Below, in pieces: positions 23,007 to 33,113 of a stretch of DNA of 64,000 bases; positions within the stretch are counted from its first letter, which is position 1, and each line of letters opens with the position of its first letter. A program made the translations under genes and the position numbers. Origin of the DNA: Hofstenia miamia (lineage: Eukaryota; Xenacoelomorpha; Acoela); assembly GCA_004352715.1 (NCBI GenBank), contig SCFE01000052.1, positions 1,280,606 to 1,344,605 on the forward strand, in the 5' to 3' direction. The notes under the pieces are model-generated. The model searched no databases. It saw only the letters and a program-made list of their open reading frames with translations, and had not been told where the DNA came from.

Positions 23007-25286
23007 TCAATGCTGTTGTGAGAAAGAAATTGGTGGAAGTGAGTAAGATTGAGTTCTGGAAGGCAGATCAGCTTTGTTCATGTGCGATGGTATCCAACGT
23101 ATTGAGACTGCTTTCACACGAGCCATCATAGTGATGTAGATCGACATAAAGTAAGGTAAAGAGTTGATCTTGCCTGAATTAGCGGCTCTCGCCAAAGCCA
23201 TGTTGTCTGGAAGTATAGTATCGCCGTAATTACAGAAATTAAGAGTTATTGCGAGTGCATGAGCTTCTTTAAAAAATATGTTGAGAGTCGGTATTGAGGC
23301 AAAGGAAAATTGACGATCATCCGGTGTGTGAATCCCTAACGCGAAGTCGGAAGCGTCGCAATACCAGATTTGTGAATTTGTGGCAAAAGGAAAAGGATTC
23401 CATGGCATAGAGAAAGATGCGTTTCGTATCATAAGAGTGGTGAGAATTTGTGCAGATAGATACTTAGGACTTTGTGGATTATATAAAGGAGTAATGATGT
23501 TGTAGGTACCTATTATGGGCCATATGAAGGAGAGGTGGCCTAAGACAATTTGACGTTGTTTCTCGGATAATGATTCTATAGGTAATTCAGCTATGAGTTT
23601 TGTAATAAAAATTCTCTCATGCGTAGCGGATATAGTAGATTCGAGTAAATTCAAGTTAAAGCCTAGGAACGGAATAGATGGTGATAATCTAGAGGTAATA
23701 TCGATTTGAATGCATTTGATACCTAGATTCTCCAAACGTTGATGCCATTTACGAATATGATGAAGATGCTTTGGTAGGAAGATCATGATAAGATTGTCAA
23801 CGTGCGCCCAGGAGGCATGAAGAAATGGCCTAATAGGCTTTAACAAATAATTAGATAACAATTGGCAAGGTGCCGCGGAGTAAGACAGCCCCATTGGGGC
23901 CTTTAAGAATTCATAACGCAGACCATTATGAGCGAGGAAGGTGGTTTTAAAACGATCGGAAGGACGAATGTCTAGATGATAATAGGCGTTTTTTAGGTCA
24001 AATGTTACCGCAATGTGATTAGATGATGGCGGAAAACGACTAATTACTTTTAAGAATGAAGGCGAATAGTATTTTATCGGACTAGTAAGAGGCGTAAGGT
24101 GGGAATAATCAATTACCATTCTGAATTTAGAAGTATTTTTCGGAACAAAAAATGCGCGGGACACTATAGGAGAACGTCGTGGAGAAATTTGGATGATACC
24201 GGCTCTCACGTGAGCGTCGAGAATAGAGTTAGCGTGTTGCAATTTAAGTGGGTCGGTGATGCGTGACGGTTTTTTGACTACGTGGGCCCTAAATTCCCTA
24301 AGCGATATATGTATTTCCATAAGATAGCGTACACGGTCAGGCATTCCGGTGAACTCGGCTAAGGCGTCCCAGTCAATAGAGGCGTTATGAAAATTATAAG
24401 TTGTGTCTAAGGATGTGTCTTGAGAAGAAAAAACGGAATCTGATGAATTAAAAATCATGCGCGTGTGATTGTGTGGGTCCAGGTCTAAAAATTCATTAAG
24501 TGCGGAAAGTATACCTGAGCTCTCGTGGATTGTGTCGATGAGCTGCTGTTCTTCTTGAGTCTGATGCGGAACTCTAGATGAGGCGCGGGCGGCGAATTGG
24601 CGTAACAACTGCTGAATGTCGAAGATCCGGAGGTGTGCGATCTTTCTGAAATACGAACGTAGGTTGGGGACAGCAGAATCAGGTAAGTGAAGAGAAATGT
24701 TAGCCAAATTAATGTTTGTGAGTGCCGGCTGATGAGCAGGTGGCTGCTGCGGAATGATAGTGACTGAAGAAGAGTCCAACGGAATCGGAGTGGAATGAGT
24801 GATTGGATCCGGAGTAAAAACGGGTGTAAGATCCATTTGGCTGCCAGGTGGGATTATCGTAGAAACAGTGTGAGGAGAAGAGAGCTGGAGCAGATCGAAT
24901 TCGGTGACGTGAGTTAAAAGAGAACTACTTGGAAGGCTTAGTCGATTTTCTGTTGTCTCGGCTATTGTTATTTCGTCTGTCATTGTTTCCTCCACGGTAT
25001 TGTCGATTGTTCTGCGGATAATATCTTGGCTGAGGGATTGGTGGGATGTGCGGGATGCCCAACTGCTGGAGCTCTCGACTGTGTGATGCGCGTAAGGTTG
25101 CGGGCCATCCGAAGGTAATAGGGGCGATGAGTGTACGAGTTCTAGTTGAGATGACTGTTCGAAGAGATTCTGAGAGGACGTCGTATTCGTTGAGTACTGC
25201 AAGTAAGACCTCGATTTCGTAGCGATCTCTTGGTGGCGTTCGGGGAGCTGCGATAAGAGTGTTGATTTGCTGACATAATAAAGGAA
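23007..25286 (-). CDS. Reverse transcriptase-RNase H ORF2 of the compact retroelement
   Basis: The frame is open from 25286 to 23007. It has no ATG before the RT-proximal region (the first possible codon at 25202 is TTG). It sits in the +1 frame relative to ORF1 and overlaps it, so a frameshifted Gag-Pol product is likely. Counting from 25202: a Ser/Pro-rich N-terminus (1-280); RT from about 330 with VSRAFFVPK, KFRMVIDYSHL, motif A VTFDLKNAYYHLDI (D402) and MGLSYSAAPCQLL; motif C is HVDN (467-470), where the second Asp is replaced by Asn (AAT at 23795-23793). RNase H follows with D616 (YCDASDFALG), E646, D666 and D712 (IPSHMNKADLPSR), all present. Integrase and recombinase are absent. The changed motif C suggests this copy may not polymerise, although the frame is intact. 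Confidence 0.8.
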   Translation of the reverse strand, partial: FLYYVSKSTLLSQLPERHQEIATKSRSYLQYSTNTTSSQNLFEQSSQLELVHSSPLLPSDGPQPYAHHTVESSSSWASRTSHQSLSQDIIRRTIDNTVEETMTDEITIAETTENRLSLPSSSLLTHVTEFDLLQLSSPHTVSTIIPPGSQMDLTPVFTPDPITHSTPIPLDSSSVTIIPQQPPAHQPALTNINLANISLHLPDSAVPNLRSYFRKIAHLRIFDIQQLLRQFAARASSRVPHQTQEEQQLIDTIHESSGILSALNEFLDLDPHNHTRMIFNSSDSVFSSQDTSLDTTYNFHNASIDWDALAEFTGMPDRVRYLMEIHISLREFRAHVVKKPSRITDPLKLQHANSILDAHVRAGIIQISPRRSPIVSRAFFVPKNTSKFRMVIDYSHLTPLTSPIKYYSPSFLKVISRFPPSSNHIAVTFDLKNAYYHLDIRPSDRFKTTFLAHNGLRYEFLKAPMGLSYSAAPCQLLSNYLLKPIRPFLHASWAHVDNLIMIFLPKHLHHIRKWHQRLENLGIKCIQIDITSRLSPSIPFLGFNLNLLESTISATHERIFITKLIAELPIESLSEKQRQIVLGHLSFIWPIIGTYNIITPLYNPQSPKYLSAQILTTLMIRNASFSMPWNPFPFATNSQIWYCDASDFALGIHTPDDRQFSFASIPTLNIFFKEAHALAITLNFCNYGDTILPDNMALARAANSGKINSLPYFMSIYITMMARVKAVSIRWIPSHMNKADLPSRTQSYSLPPISFSQQH

Positions 25287-25473
25287 TTAAGTCAGCAGTA
25301 AACGGTTCTGTCGATAAAAGCGGTGCAGAACTAGATTGGGTAGGTTGAGAATGAATTGCAGGGTCCGGTTGAGCAGGCTGAGCAGGTGGTTGACGCTGTT
25401 CGAGTTCATCGAGTCTTTGTGTGATCCTGTCTAATAAATCAACGATACGGGCTTGGGGTTGCGATTGAGTCAT
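24925..25473 (-). CDS. Gag-like ORF1 of the compact retroelement
   Basis: 182 aa from a true ATG. The N-terminus has a likely coiled coil (IVDLLDRITQRLDELEQR), followed by a Pro/Gln-rich linker. The middle part (about 60-130) is helical-looking (DLIPLLCQQINTLIAAP, YEIEVLLAVL). The C-terminus is basic and Arg/Asn/Gly-rich (YRGGNNDRRNNNSRDNRK), suited to binding nucleic acid; there is no CCHC knuckle. It overlaps ORF2 in another frame by about 360 bp (24925-25286). This fits a small capsid/nucleocapsid protein, inferred from composition and position rather than family match. Confidence 0.65.
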   Translation of the reverse strand: MTQSQPQARIVDLLDRITQRLDELEQRQPPAQPAQPDPAIHSQPTQSSSAPLLSTEPFTADLIPLLCQQINTLIAAPRTPPRDRYEIEVLLAVLNEYDVLSESLRTVISTRTRTLIAPITFGWPATLRASHSRELQQLGIPHIPPIPQPRYYPQNNRQYRGGNNDRRNNNSRDNRKSTKPSK

Positions 25474-25511
25474 GGAACGAGTAAGAGGCGGACTCCAGGT
25501 ATCCAGAACGT

Positions 25512-25558
25512 AAAAAATTTATTTTCTCTTTACTCGTGACTACAAAATTATAAAACGA
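25512..25558. repeat. 47-bp direct repeat, copy at the 5' end of the retroelement
   Basis: Identical over 47 bp to 22863-22909. In element orientation it is followed after 38 bp by the ORF1 start codon. Confidence 0.95.
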
Positions 25559-25559
25559 T

Positions 25560-28500
25560 TAAAATATATAATACATATATTGTTGTATGATGCACATTAA
25601 CATGAAATGAAAAAATATATAATTATTAGGGCAACCAACTGCAATAAATGCCACTATTATTGCCATAAATGCAATTTCTGTAATTTTAGGTCACAAAGTG
25701 CAAATCTTTAGTTTTATATTTAATGCATCCAGAAATGCTAAATATAGACATTTTTGTGAAAATTTTTGTGGGTTTTTAGTTTTCAGTTCCAAGCCTATCT
25801 TAAATAAATGGAAACGTAGCGCATCAATTTAATTGGTGATATGATTCAGGCAGAATTGTCATAAACATTTCTTGTTCCTCTAGCCAATGGAAAAAGAAAA
25901 CAATATATTTGGCATAATATCATCCCATCACATTATTGTCATTTCTTTCAAAATTGCTGCTTAATATAGTTATGCCAAGAGTTAGCATATTGCTATAGTC
26001 TAAAGCTAAAAAGTATATTGCTCAATATACTGGTGAATTTAGAAAAAAAGTGTTTTTTGATCAATATATACATAGAGCCTCAGCTAAATCAATTTTTTCA
26101 TTTTAAAAGCATTTCAAAAATACAACCTTTTCAGAAACGAACTCTAATAATGTATTTTTTACTACACATTGACAATAACTTATCATTCTGTATATTCAAT
26201 TGATATTTTAATTGCATTTTCCATTTATAAGTGCATCTTTGGTGCCATTTGTATACGCCATTTTTTAATACACTTTTCCCATTTATAAGTGCTACTTTTT
26301 GGCGACATTTCCGTAATGTTAGGTGTTAGGTGCCGTTTTCAAGTTGCATTAATATTATGTGTTACTACGATAAGTTGTTGTAACAATGCACTCAGACTAG
26401 AAAATTTCATGGGATTGGGTTGGGTCCAAATTCAACTAGAGTGAATAGGGTTAAAACCAATAAAAGTCTAGTCCCACAGAACCTAACCAGTAGCTCGAAG
26501 AGTTATGGAAAGATATGGAAATTAATGAAAAATGTGGAATTGTTTTTAAAATAGTTGTGGAAATGGAATGGGAATGGAACATTTCCATATGCAAGATTGA
26601 TAATCAGTTAACAGTCAGTAACTGTCATCTATTACTCACTCAATCTTCACATTAGCCTGGTAATATCTCTTCAATTGAGTTTCACGCTGAAACAATGAAA
26701 TCTGCTTGTTTTCTTAGAAAAATTTTGCATTAAATATCAACACTATATCATCTAACAGTCCTAATCTAGAGTAATTGTTCTTGACTTTTCCGTCCATTCT
26801 TTCATAGAGTATATTTGATGAAGCACTTGACAAACTTACTGCCAGATGATTGAAATTTGCTCAACATGATGGAAATTCGTTTGCAAAGTAACTAACACTT
26901 TTAGCATTTTGAAGGTCTTTTGTATGGTTACACTGTTCTTTGAATAGTGTATTTGTATAATTTATTAGATAAAATTAAAACGTATTTTGAGATATGTTTT
27001 TCCTGTACATATAAAAAACTCATGCCTACACCTTTTCCAATCAACTCCACTATTAGCTAAAAATAATAAAGACATATTTTGATGCTTTTTAAAATAAAAT
27101 AATATTTTGTTCAATATCACGGATTTTTGTTATATAATACAGTTCTGTAAATTTTCCGGGTTTACAGAAATAGTTATGTTCACAATTCACAAGTCATAAA
27201 TTTATCAAACAAATACAATAGATCTTGTCCTCATAAACGCTAATTTTCTGTTTATTCCCTAACCCATTAAACATATAATTGTTATAATGACGTCGTTTTT
27301 GTGGTGTCTTGGCGTTTAATAGGCATTGAATTTTTTTAGTACGGATTAGTGGCGGTTTATAATTCTGTCTAGCAAAAAATATTTAAAAATAGGAATAATT
27401 TTAGTATTATGACAATTTGAAGATAAATTTTTTAAAATCTGCATTTTTATTGATAGTTGTCGTGTTATTTTGTCGTTTAGCAATGTCGTTACGACAGTTC
27501 TATGTTTACTGGGAACTTATTACAAAGTTAGAAAGTCACACAATATTTTGCTCAGAGGCATGAAACAAATTGACTACAAATGATCGGAAGTATACAAGAA
27601 TAATCCTGAGAAATTTGATACGAAAAAAGTACTCGCCTTGAATAGCATGCTTGCCAATGCTTTATCACAACAGCACTGGCAGTATTTAAGTATGGGGAAA
27701 TTAATTCTATAGATGTTAAGTGAGTTTTCAAAATATGAAATGTCCATTTTTACCTGAAAAAATGCAAAAATAGAAATTATTCATTAAGGCGAGTGATTCT
27801 ATGTACTCATTTGTATTATAGGCTCATTTAGTGACTTACATTTATGCATTATTTAATAAAATCATATTTTAAAGCTTAATTTAAGGGCCAAGTTTTTAAA
27901 ACATATCTTGTTTTCCTGATAATTAATAGTGCAATATTTTCTTATTCAATGATTCATTAATTTTAAACCTCAGGGTCAATGATGTATATAGTAATTTACA
28001 AATTAGTTTATACTGAATATTAGTGTGTAATTCAAACACTAGAAATTGCAATTCAAGTTCATAATGATATAAAATGGACATTTCATTAAACTGAATTTAA
28101 TTTATTATGATAATAAAAAGCTAGCAGGTTTAATGAGAACTCAACATTTTTGTAGATTGGGTAATTGGAAAAAATAAGGATCACCTTCTGAAAATGCGTC
28201 GTGTTAAAACAATGCCTATATATATATATATATATCAAGTTTCACTTATCACCACTTGCACTTATCGGCTTTCGCTTATAGCACTTTTTAAATTTATCTT
28301 TCTTATTTTCACTTTCACTTAGAATAGAATAGAAAAAATTATATTTAAGACTACGTTGCGAAAAAAAGCAATAAAAACACTGATGCACAGTCAAAATACT
28401 TTCAGAAACAGATATTGCACAATGTACAAAAATTAAAACACAAATTTAGATAAACCGTGATTAGTTGATTGATCAATCAACGTTTTGATTATACGGGACT

Positions 28501-29180
28501 TACTAGGCGGAGTCATTAGTAGGTACTCTTGTTGAAATGATGAATTACACTAATCAATCCTATTTTTAATATACTAGATTCGATTCATTTTTAAAATATT
28601 GTATAATTTTGCAATTTATTACTGAGATATAAAATTCTTTAAAACTGCCATTTTTCACACTGCTTATAACCTTGTACAATGCATTACTAAATTAATAACG
28701 TCTAAATGTATTCGTCTTAACAACATATGGTTTAACTCAATAATTTTCTTACGGTTTCTGAATTGTCATTAAGCACCGATTTCTAACCCCCGCTTATAGA
28801 CGCGTTTGCGCTTTATCATTTTTTGCACAGCTTATGCCGTTTACGCTTGCGCTTGTCAATACAATGATACATAAATTAATTTTAACTATTTAATGTTTTT
28901 CATTTTGCAAAAAAATTCTACATACATTTGCATATTTATATACATTATTGAAACATGAAAAATTGGAGTATTCTGGTTATCAAAAAATTGCGAAATTCCT
29001 TCTTGTATCCATAATTATACAAATAATTTGTCAATTAACCATCTTTGTTGTTCACATCGGGATTTTTGTTCGGCTAAATATTCATTTTCCTCCTTACTTA
29101 ATCTAAATCGAATCGACACCAAAAAATCAGTAACATCTTTTGGAAATGGGTCAGAAAAGGCTCCTAAATGTATGCAATTT
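25560..29180. other. Intergenic, no gene recognised
   Basis: AT-rich. It contains a loose duplication around 26215-26330 (words such as ttttccatttataagtgc), a (TA)n run at about 28216-28235 and an 18-bp perfect palindrome at 28464-28481. Patches near 28235-28330 and 28790-28860 repeat words like cgcttatagc and may be degenerate tandem repeats. No long frame or RNA gene was seen. Confidence 0.45.
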
Positions 29181-29189
29181 ACTTAATGT

Positions 29190-30854
29190 TTATATACTGA
29201 TTTTACCTGGAGCAAAAGCATTCCAAGTCCCTTTTGTAAACTCGAAGGATTGAAAGATGTTCGCAGTGTAACATCGAAAATCAATGAATTTTCTCTCGAT
29301 TAATATACCTGATTCAGCATTAGTAAATCTGGCCAGTATATCATTCATTGTTTGATAGCTTCGATTTTCGAACTTAGGATTCTTTATTGCATCTAAAAGA
29401 ACGGGCTTTAAAATATTGGGAACGCTTTCTTTTAAATTTATGTTATCCCTGTCTGCACCAAATAAGGCAAATAAGGCCCTGATATAAAATTTGACATCTC
29501 TTGAGTAATTCTCATTATAAATTTTTTCACAACATCCAACATCAAGTATAACAGGATTGCATGTACTTTTTTCTAACATTACATTTCTTGTACCTAGATC
29601 ATTGTGAACATAGCCGTTTAAATGGAGCACATTTAAGGCTTCAGCTAACTTTATTGCAATGAACATCTTCACATTTGTGGCAAGGTCCTTAACCGAAGCA
29701 TGAGAAAGATCAACTCCTTCAATGTACTCCATGGTTGCAATTAACTGCAATCCCTTTTCATCGCAATCGTAAAGCATAAATATATTGGAATGATCACCAA
29801 GCTTTTCGAATGTTAACGGTTTAACTACATTAGGATTTCGGAGAGAATAAAGACCACAAAGTGAGGCTGCTTCTTTAAACATATTTTCTCGTTTAGCCAC
29901 CGAATCTGTTTCTGTGTACTCATCTGTAGGGCTTTCAGTTAAAAGTTTCTTTCCTACGAATTTTTTTTCTATTTTTGATGCACCTAGAGGAAGAATAGTA
30001 TTTTTTTTAGATTCTAAGATAAAGCAGCTACCATAGGTTCCTGATCCAACATCTTCTATTCGGTGGAAATTTCGCACATTTAGTAAAAATGGGAATGCAT
30101 AATGGTGGTTTGTGATTTTATATTTTGAAAGATTTAAGAAGTGGTCAATTAATTCCAAGTCAATTGAAAGGACTTCTGGTAAAACCAAGCATGGAAATTC
30201 GATCTCATTCATGTAAATTAAATTCATTTTTGTTTGAACATTGAAACCATCAATCAAACCTCCCAATGTAATAGGACTATCAAAGTTTCTGAAGCCCATT
30301 GATGTCGCTCTCGTCATAACATGTTTATGCATTGTCACAACGGCGTTGTCCAAGGCAGAGATTTTAGTTTCCATTACTTCGAGATAGGTCTTTTTTGGTT
30401 GAATCATTACGAACTTCTTTGTAGTGCTAACATTTGTTGATCCTTGATCATAGCACTCGACTCTTTTCCAAACAAAGTGTTTTCCCTCGGATAAAATTTC
30501 TTCCTCTTTAATGACACTCTCTGAAAATATGAATACAAAAAAAATGTCTGGTGTATTATGAAATTTCATGTAAAGTTTATGTCTCTTTAGATTTTCAAGA
30601 TACAACTTATGTAGCAAAAATGATTCTTCAATGAAATTCTTATCATCACAAAAATTTCGCAACAGCCTTTCCCAATTATATGCAATGGTTTTGTCTTGAA
30701 GAAAAAATCCAATTAAATCATATTTCTTAGAATGAAGTATAGCAACCATTATAATTGCGTATGAATTCTGTATGAAAGATTGGTTATGCGTATTTAACTT
30801 GATAGATAACGTTTCGACTTTGGCCGCTGAATTATGCATATATATATATAACAT
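29190..30854 (-). CDS. Divergent protein kinase, single exon
   Basis: 554 aa from the first ATG (30854); another ATG lies five codons on. The N-terminal half (1-265) is unrecognised, with a possible short coiled coil (METKISALDNAVV). The kinase domain starts near 265: Gly-rich loop GSGTYG (270-275), Lys in KFVGKKLL (302/303), helix-C-like KEAASL (E328), gatekeeper region IATMEYIEGVDL, catalytic loop YVHNDLGTRNVML (D419, N424; HND replaces HRD), and ILDVG (D438, DVG replaces DFG). After that comes SRDVKFYIRALFALFG, probably helix F. All phosphate- and metal-binding residues are present, so it could be active. It has no intron, unlike the GH172-type genes beside it. Possible sources are retroposition, transfer or a lineage-specific kinase; none can be chosen here. 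Confidence 0.75.
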   Translation of the reverse strand: MLYIYMHNSAAKVETLSIKLNTHNQSFIQNSYAIIMVAILHSKKYDLIGFFLQDKTIAYNWERLLRNFCDDKNFIEESFLLHKLYLENLKRHKLYMKFHNTPDIFFVFIFSESVIKEEEILSEGKHFVWKRVECYDQGSTNVSTTKKFVMIQPKKTYLEVMETKISALDNAVVTMHKHVMTRATSMGFRNFDSPITLGGLIDGFNVQTKMNLIYMNEIEFPCLVLPEVLSIDLELIDHFLNLSKYKITNHHYAFPFLLNVRNFHRIEDVGSGTYGSCFILESKKNTILPLGASKIEKKFVGKKLLTESPTDEYTETDSVAKRENMFKEAASLCGLYSLRNPNVVKPLTFEKLGDHSNIFMLYDCDEKGLQLIATMEYIEGVDLSHASVKDLATNVKMFIAIKLAEALNVLHLNGYVHNDLGTRNVMLEKSTCNPVILDVGCCEKIYNENYSRDVKFYIRALFALFGADRDNINLKESVPNILKPVLLDAIKNPKFENRSYQTMNDILARFTNAESGILIERKFIDFRCYTANIFQSFEFTKGTWNAFAPGKISI

Positions 30855-30869
30855 TGAATGCAATTTTAA

Positions 30870-33110
30870 TGCGTATTTGAATGTTTTTCTTTCAATAAAT
30901 AATTGTGATAAAGCTCAGTAGCTGCCATTTTAAACAAACCAAAAAGGTTGCCTTTGATGAGATTCACACATTGATATCAATATTGAAATATACATTTAAA
31001 TCCGTCTCCATATTTTTCAACAAAAAACTATTTGAATATTAGAAATCCAATAAAAATTTTTATTGTGGGTATGTATTTATTCGTGGTACACAGTGTTATT
31101 AGCATTATATTCGACTTCATTAAATCAATTTTGTAATTGAAGGCTCATTGCATTGGTTGGTTCTTGTGAAATGATGCTTAAAATATAATATAATGTACAC
31201 GTATCATTTTGTGACAGCTTTTCTCAGAGTGCTAAAAATACAGTTGACTATGATTTTTTAGTAGATACCAAAAAATGAACTAACTCTGAATTTCAAATAA
31301 ATGATCTACCATACAAGGTGCACTGATTATTGAAAAATATCTTTAAAATACATAAATTATTCCAAGATATTTGATTGCATTTAGTATTATTATATTGCAC
31401 ATTTATTGATAAATTTAAAGAAATTATTACTAGAATCTATTGTGTTATCTTTTAAAAGTTTGTGTCACTATTATTCTCCAGAAATATTATAGGCTAACGA
31501 GCCCATGATTCTAATAACGCTGTGCAACAAAATTCTAGTAAAATTGTACAAGGCACATAAGACCTATATTGTTGTTTCAACAAATAATTTTTCGAATTTG
31601 GGGAGTGGGAACCTTCTTTTCTTTTAGCTTTGCTTAGGGATAAAAACTTACTTCCATCTTATTTAATGATTTGTACTCCAGGGATTGTTTCATCCTTGAA
31701 ATAATAACGTTTGACCAAATGTATCAAAAACCATAATATATTTCTGTCATCCAGAAGATTTGGGGCATAAGAACTTTGATTGTATCAGTTGTGGATGCTC
31801 TTGGTGGTGATTTGATTCGTCAGTGTACACGATTCTAGAATATTGATTTCATCATATTTCCCCAAACGAAACTTGCCAAATTTGATAGTTCGAGAGAAGT
31901 GGTTTCTTAGTGTCTCTTAGTCCAAATGAATCGCATTTCCAAAGTATGCAGAAAATACTTGCACAGAATTGACTTTCTATAAAATTTGTTTAATTGATGA
32001 ATGATGTCAAATATTATATTATATTATATGGATTTCGTAGTATAATTAATATTGTATTAGCTTAGTTTTGCACATGTAACAAAATAGAAATGTCCACCTG
32101 CACCGCAACTAGCGTGGCATTTGAAATTCAGTACCCGCACTGCACCGCACCGTGTGGGTAAAACTGCAACTCACGTCCATCTAATATTAGACACAAGTTC
32201 GGTCTTCTTTTTTGTGTGTTTATAGTGCAGTGAAATGAAGTTATTGGCACAAATAAATGGCCAAAAATTTCTCTAATTCAAGAATTTTCAATATATTTTG
32301 AATGACGCTTTTCTTATTGGAATAGGTATATCTTTGCCACTCATATTTCGCTTATACATTACTAAGGCGACAATAATTTTAACCTTATTCCCAGAGATTT
32401 TAAACTAAAAATTGTATCTTTTTACTTTATATAAGCTTATTTTTCCAATGGAAAAATATGAAAAAACAACCCATGTAAAATAGAACTGTAGAACAAGTAC
32501 AAGTATGATTAAACACAGGAAACTCACATATCATTAATTGTTCTTGTTAAAATAAATCATGAATTATTTCTCGACATTCTTGGGCAGAAAATTTCGATCA
32601 TTCGCTAAGATTTTTCGCAACATCGAGAAACTACGCTTGACTGTAGCTGATGACGCTGGGGCAACTTAAGGCAACATTTTTAACTTTATTTAACTTATTT
32701 TAACTTTATAACTTTATTGTCGCTCTATACATTACTAAGACAATTAAATTCGAAGTACACTTGATACTTGAAGTCAAATGAAAAGCTGATGTGTTCACAA
32801 ACATTGGCAGGTGTTTAGATAATATATGACATCAAGCATTATTTTCTTTTGCATTAGAAATAATTCAATGCTCCGTTTGTTATAGACAAGGGTGCCTGAC
32901 ACATGACAAATTTCATTTCAAAAGAGTTTTAAATTTTAATACAATTTTCGCTTAATTCCACATACATGTAACTAACTTTAATTAGCAAATTTAGTTAGAT
33001 GCAGATTGAAATCTCGGAGTGAATTAAATTTGCAATGTTTACTAAGGTTCTGTTTGACTACCAAAAGATGCAGATTGCCAAACCAAACATAAATTGATTA
33101 CTTTGTGCAA
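30870..33110. other. Intergenic, no gene recognised
   Basis: Between the divergently placed kinase and gene B. Around 31740-31990 the minus strand has scattered transposase-like words, too broken to assign. Around 32090-32175 is a GC-richer patch with rough inverted symmetry (accgcaccg words) that could be a worn MITE. Confidence 0.4.
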
Positions 33111-33113
33111 AGA

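Larger units (their letters stand above)
22863..25558 (-). mobile_element. Compact retroelement with 47-bp terminal direct repeats
   Basis: Two perfect 47-bp direct copies (22863-22909 and 25512-25558) enclose exactly one Gag-like ORF and one RT-RNase H ORF, both on the minus strand. In element orientation the ORF1 ATG lies 38 bp after the 5' repeat and the ORF2 stop lies 97 bp before the 3' repeat. The total is 2696 bp. No protease, integrase, endonuclease or tyrosine recombinase is visible inside. The RT/RNase H style resembles DIRS-like and pararetrovirus-like enzymes more than LINE or Ty3/Copia. The identical repeats and intact frames suggest a fairly recent insertion. The 47-bp repeats could be element termini (very short LTRs or split repeats) or, less likely, an unusually long target duplication. 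Confidence 0.75.

Noticed and set aside
31740-31990. Tc1-like words on the minus strand (YTDESN-like)
   Set aside because: Only one weak motif, and frames are broken throughout.
32087-32180. Possible small MITE with accgcaccg words
   Set aside because: The inverted symmetry is poor and no target duplication was found.
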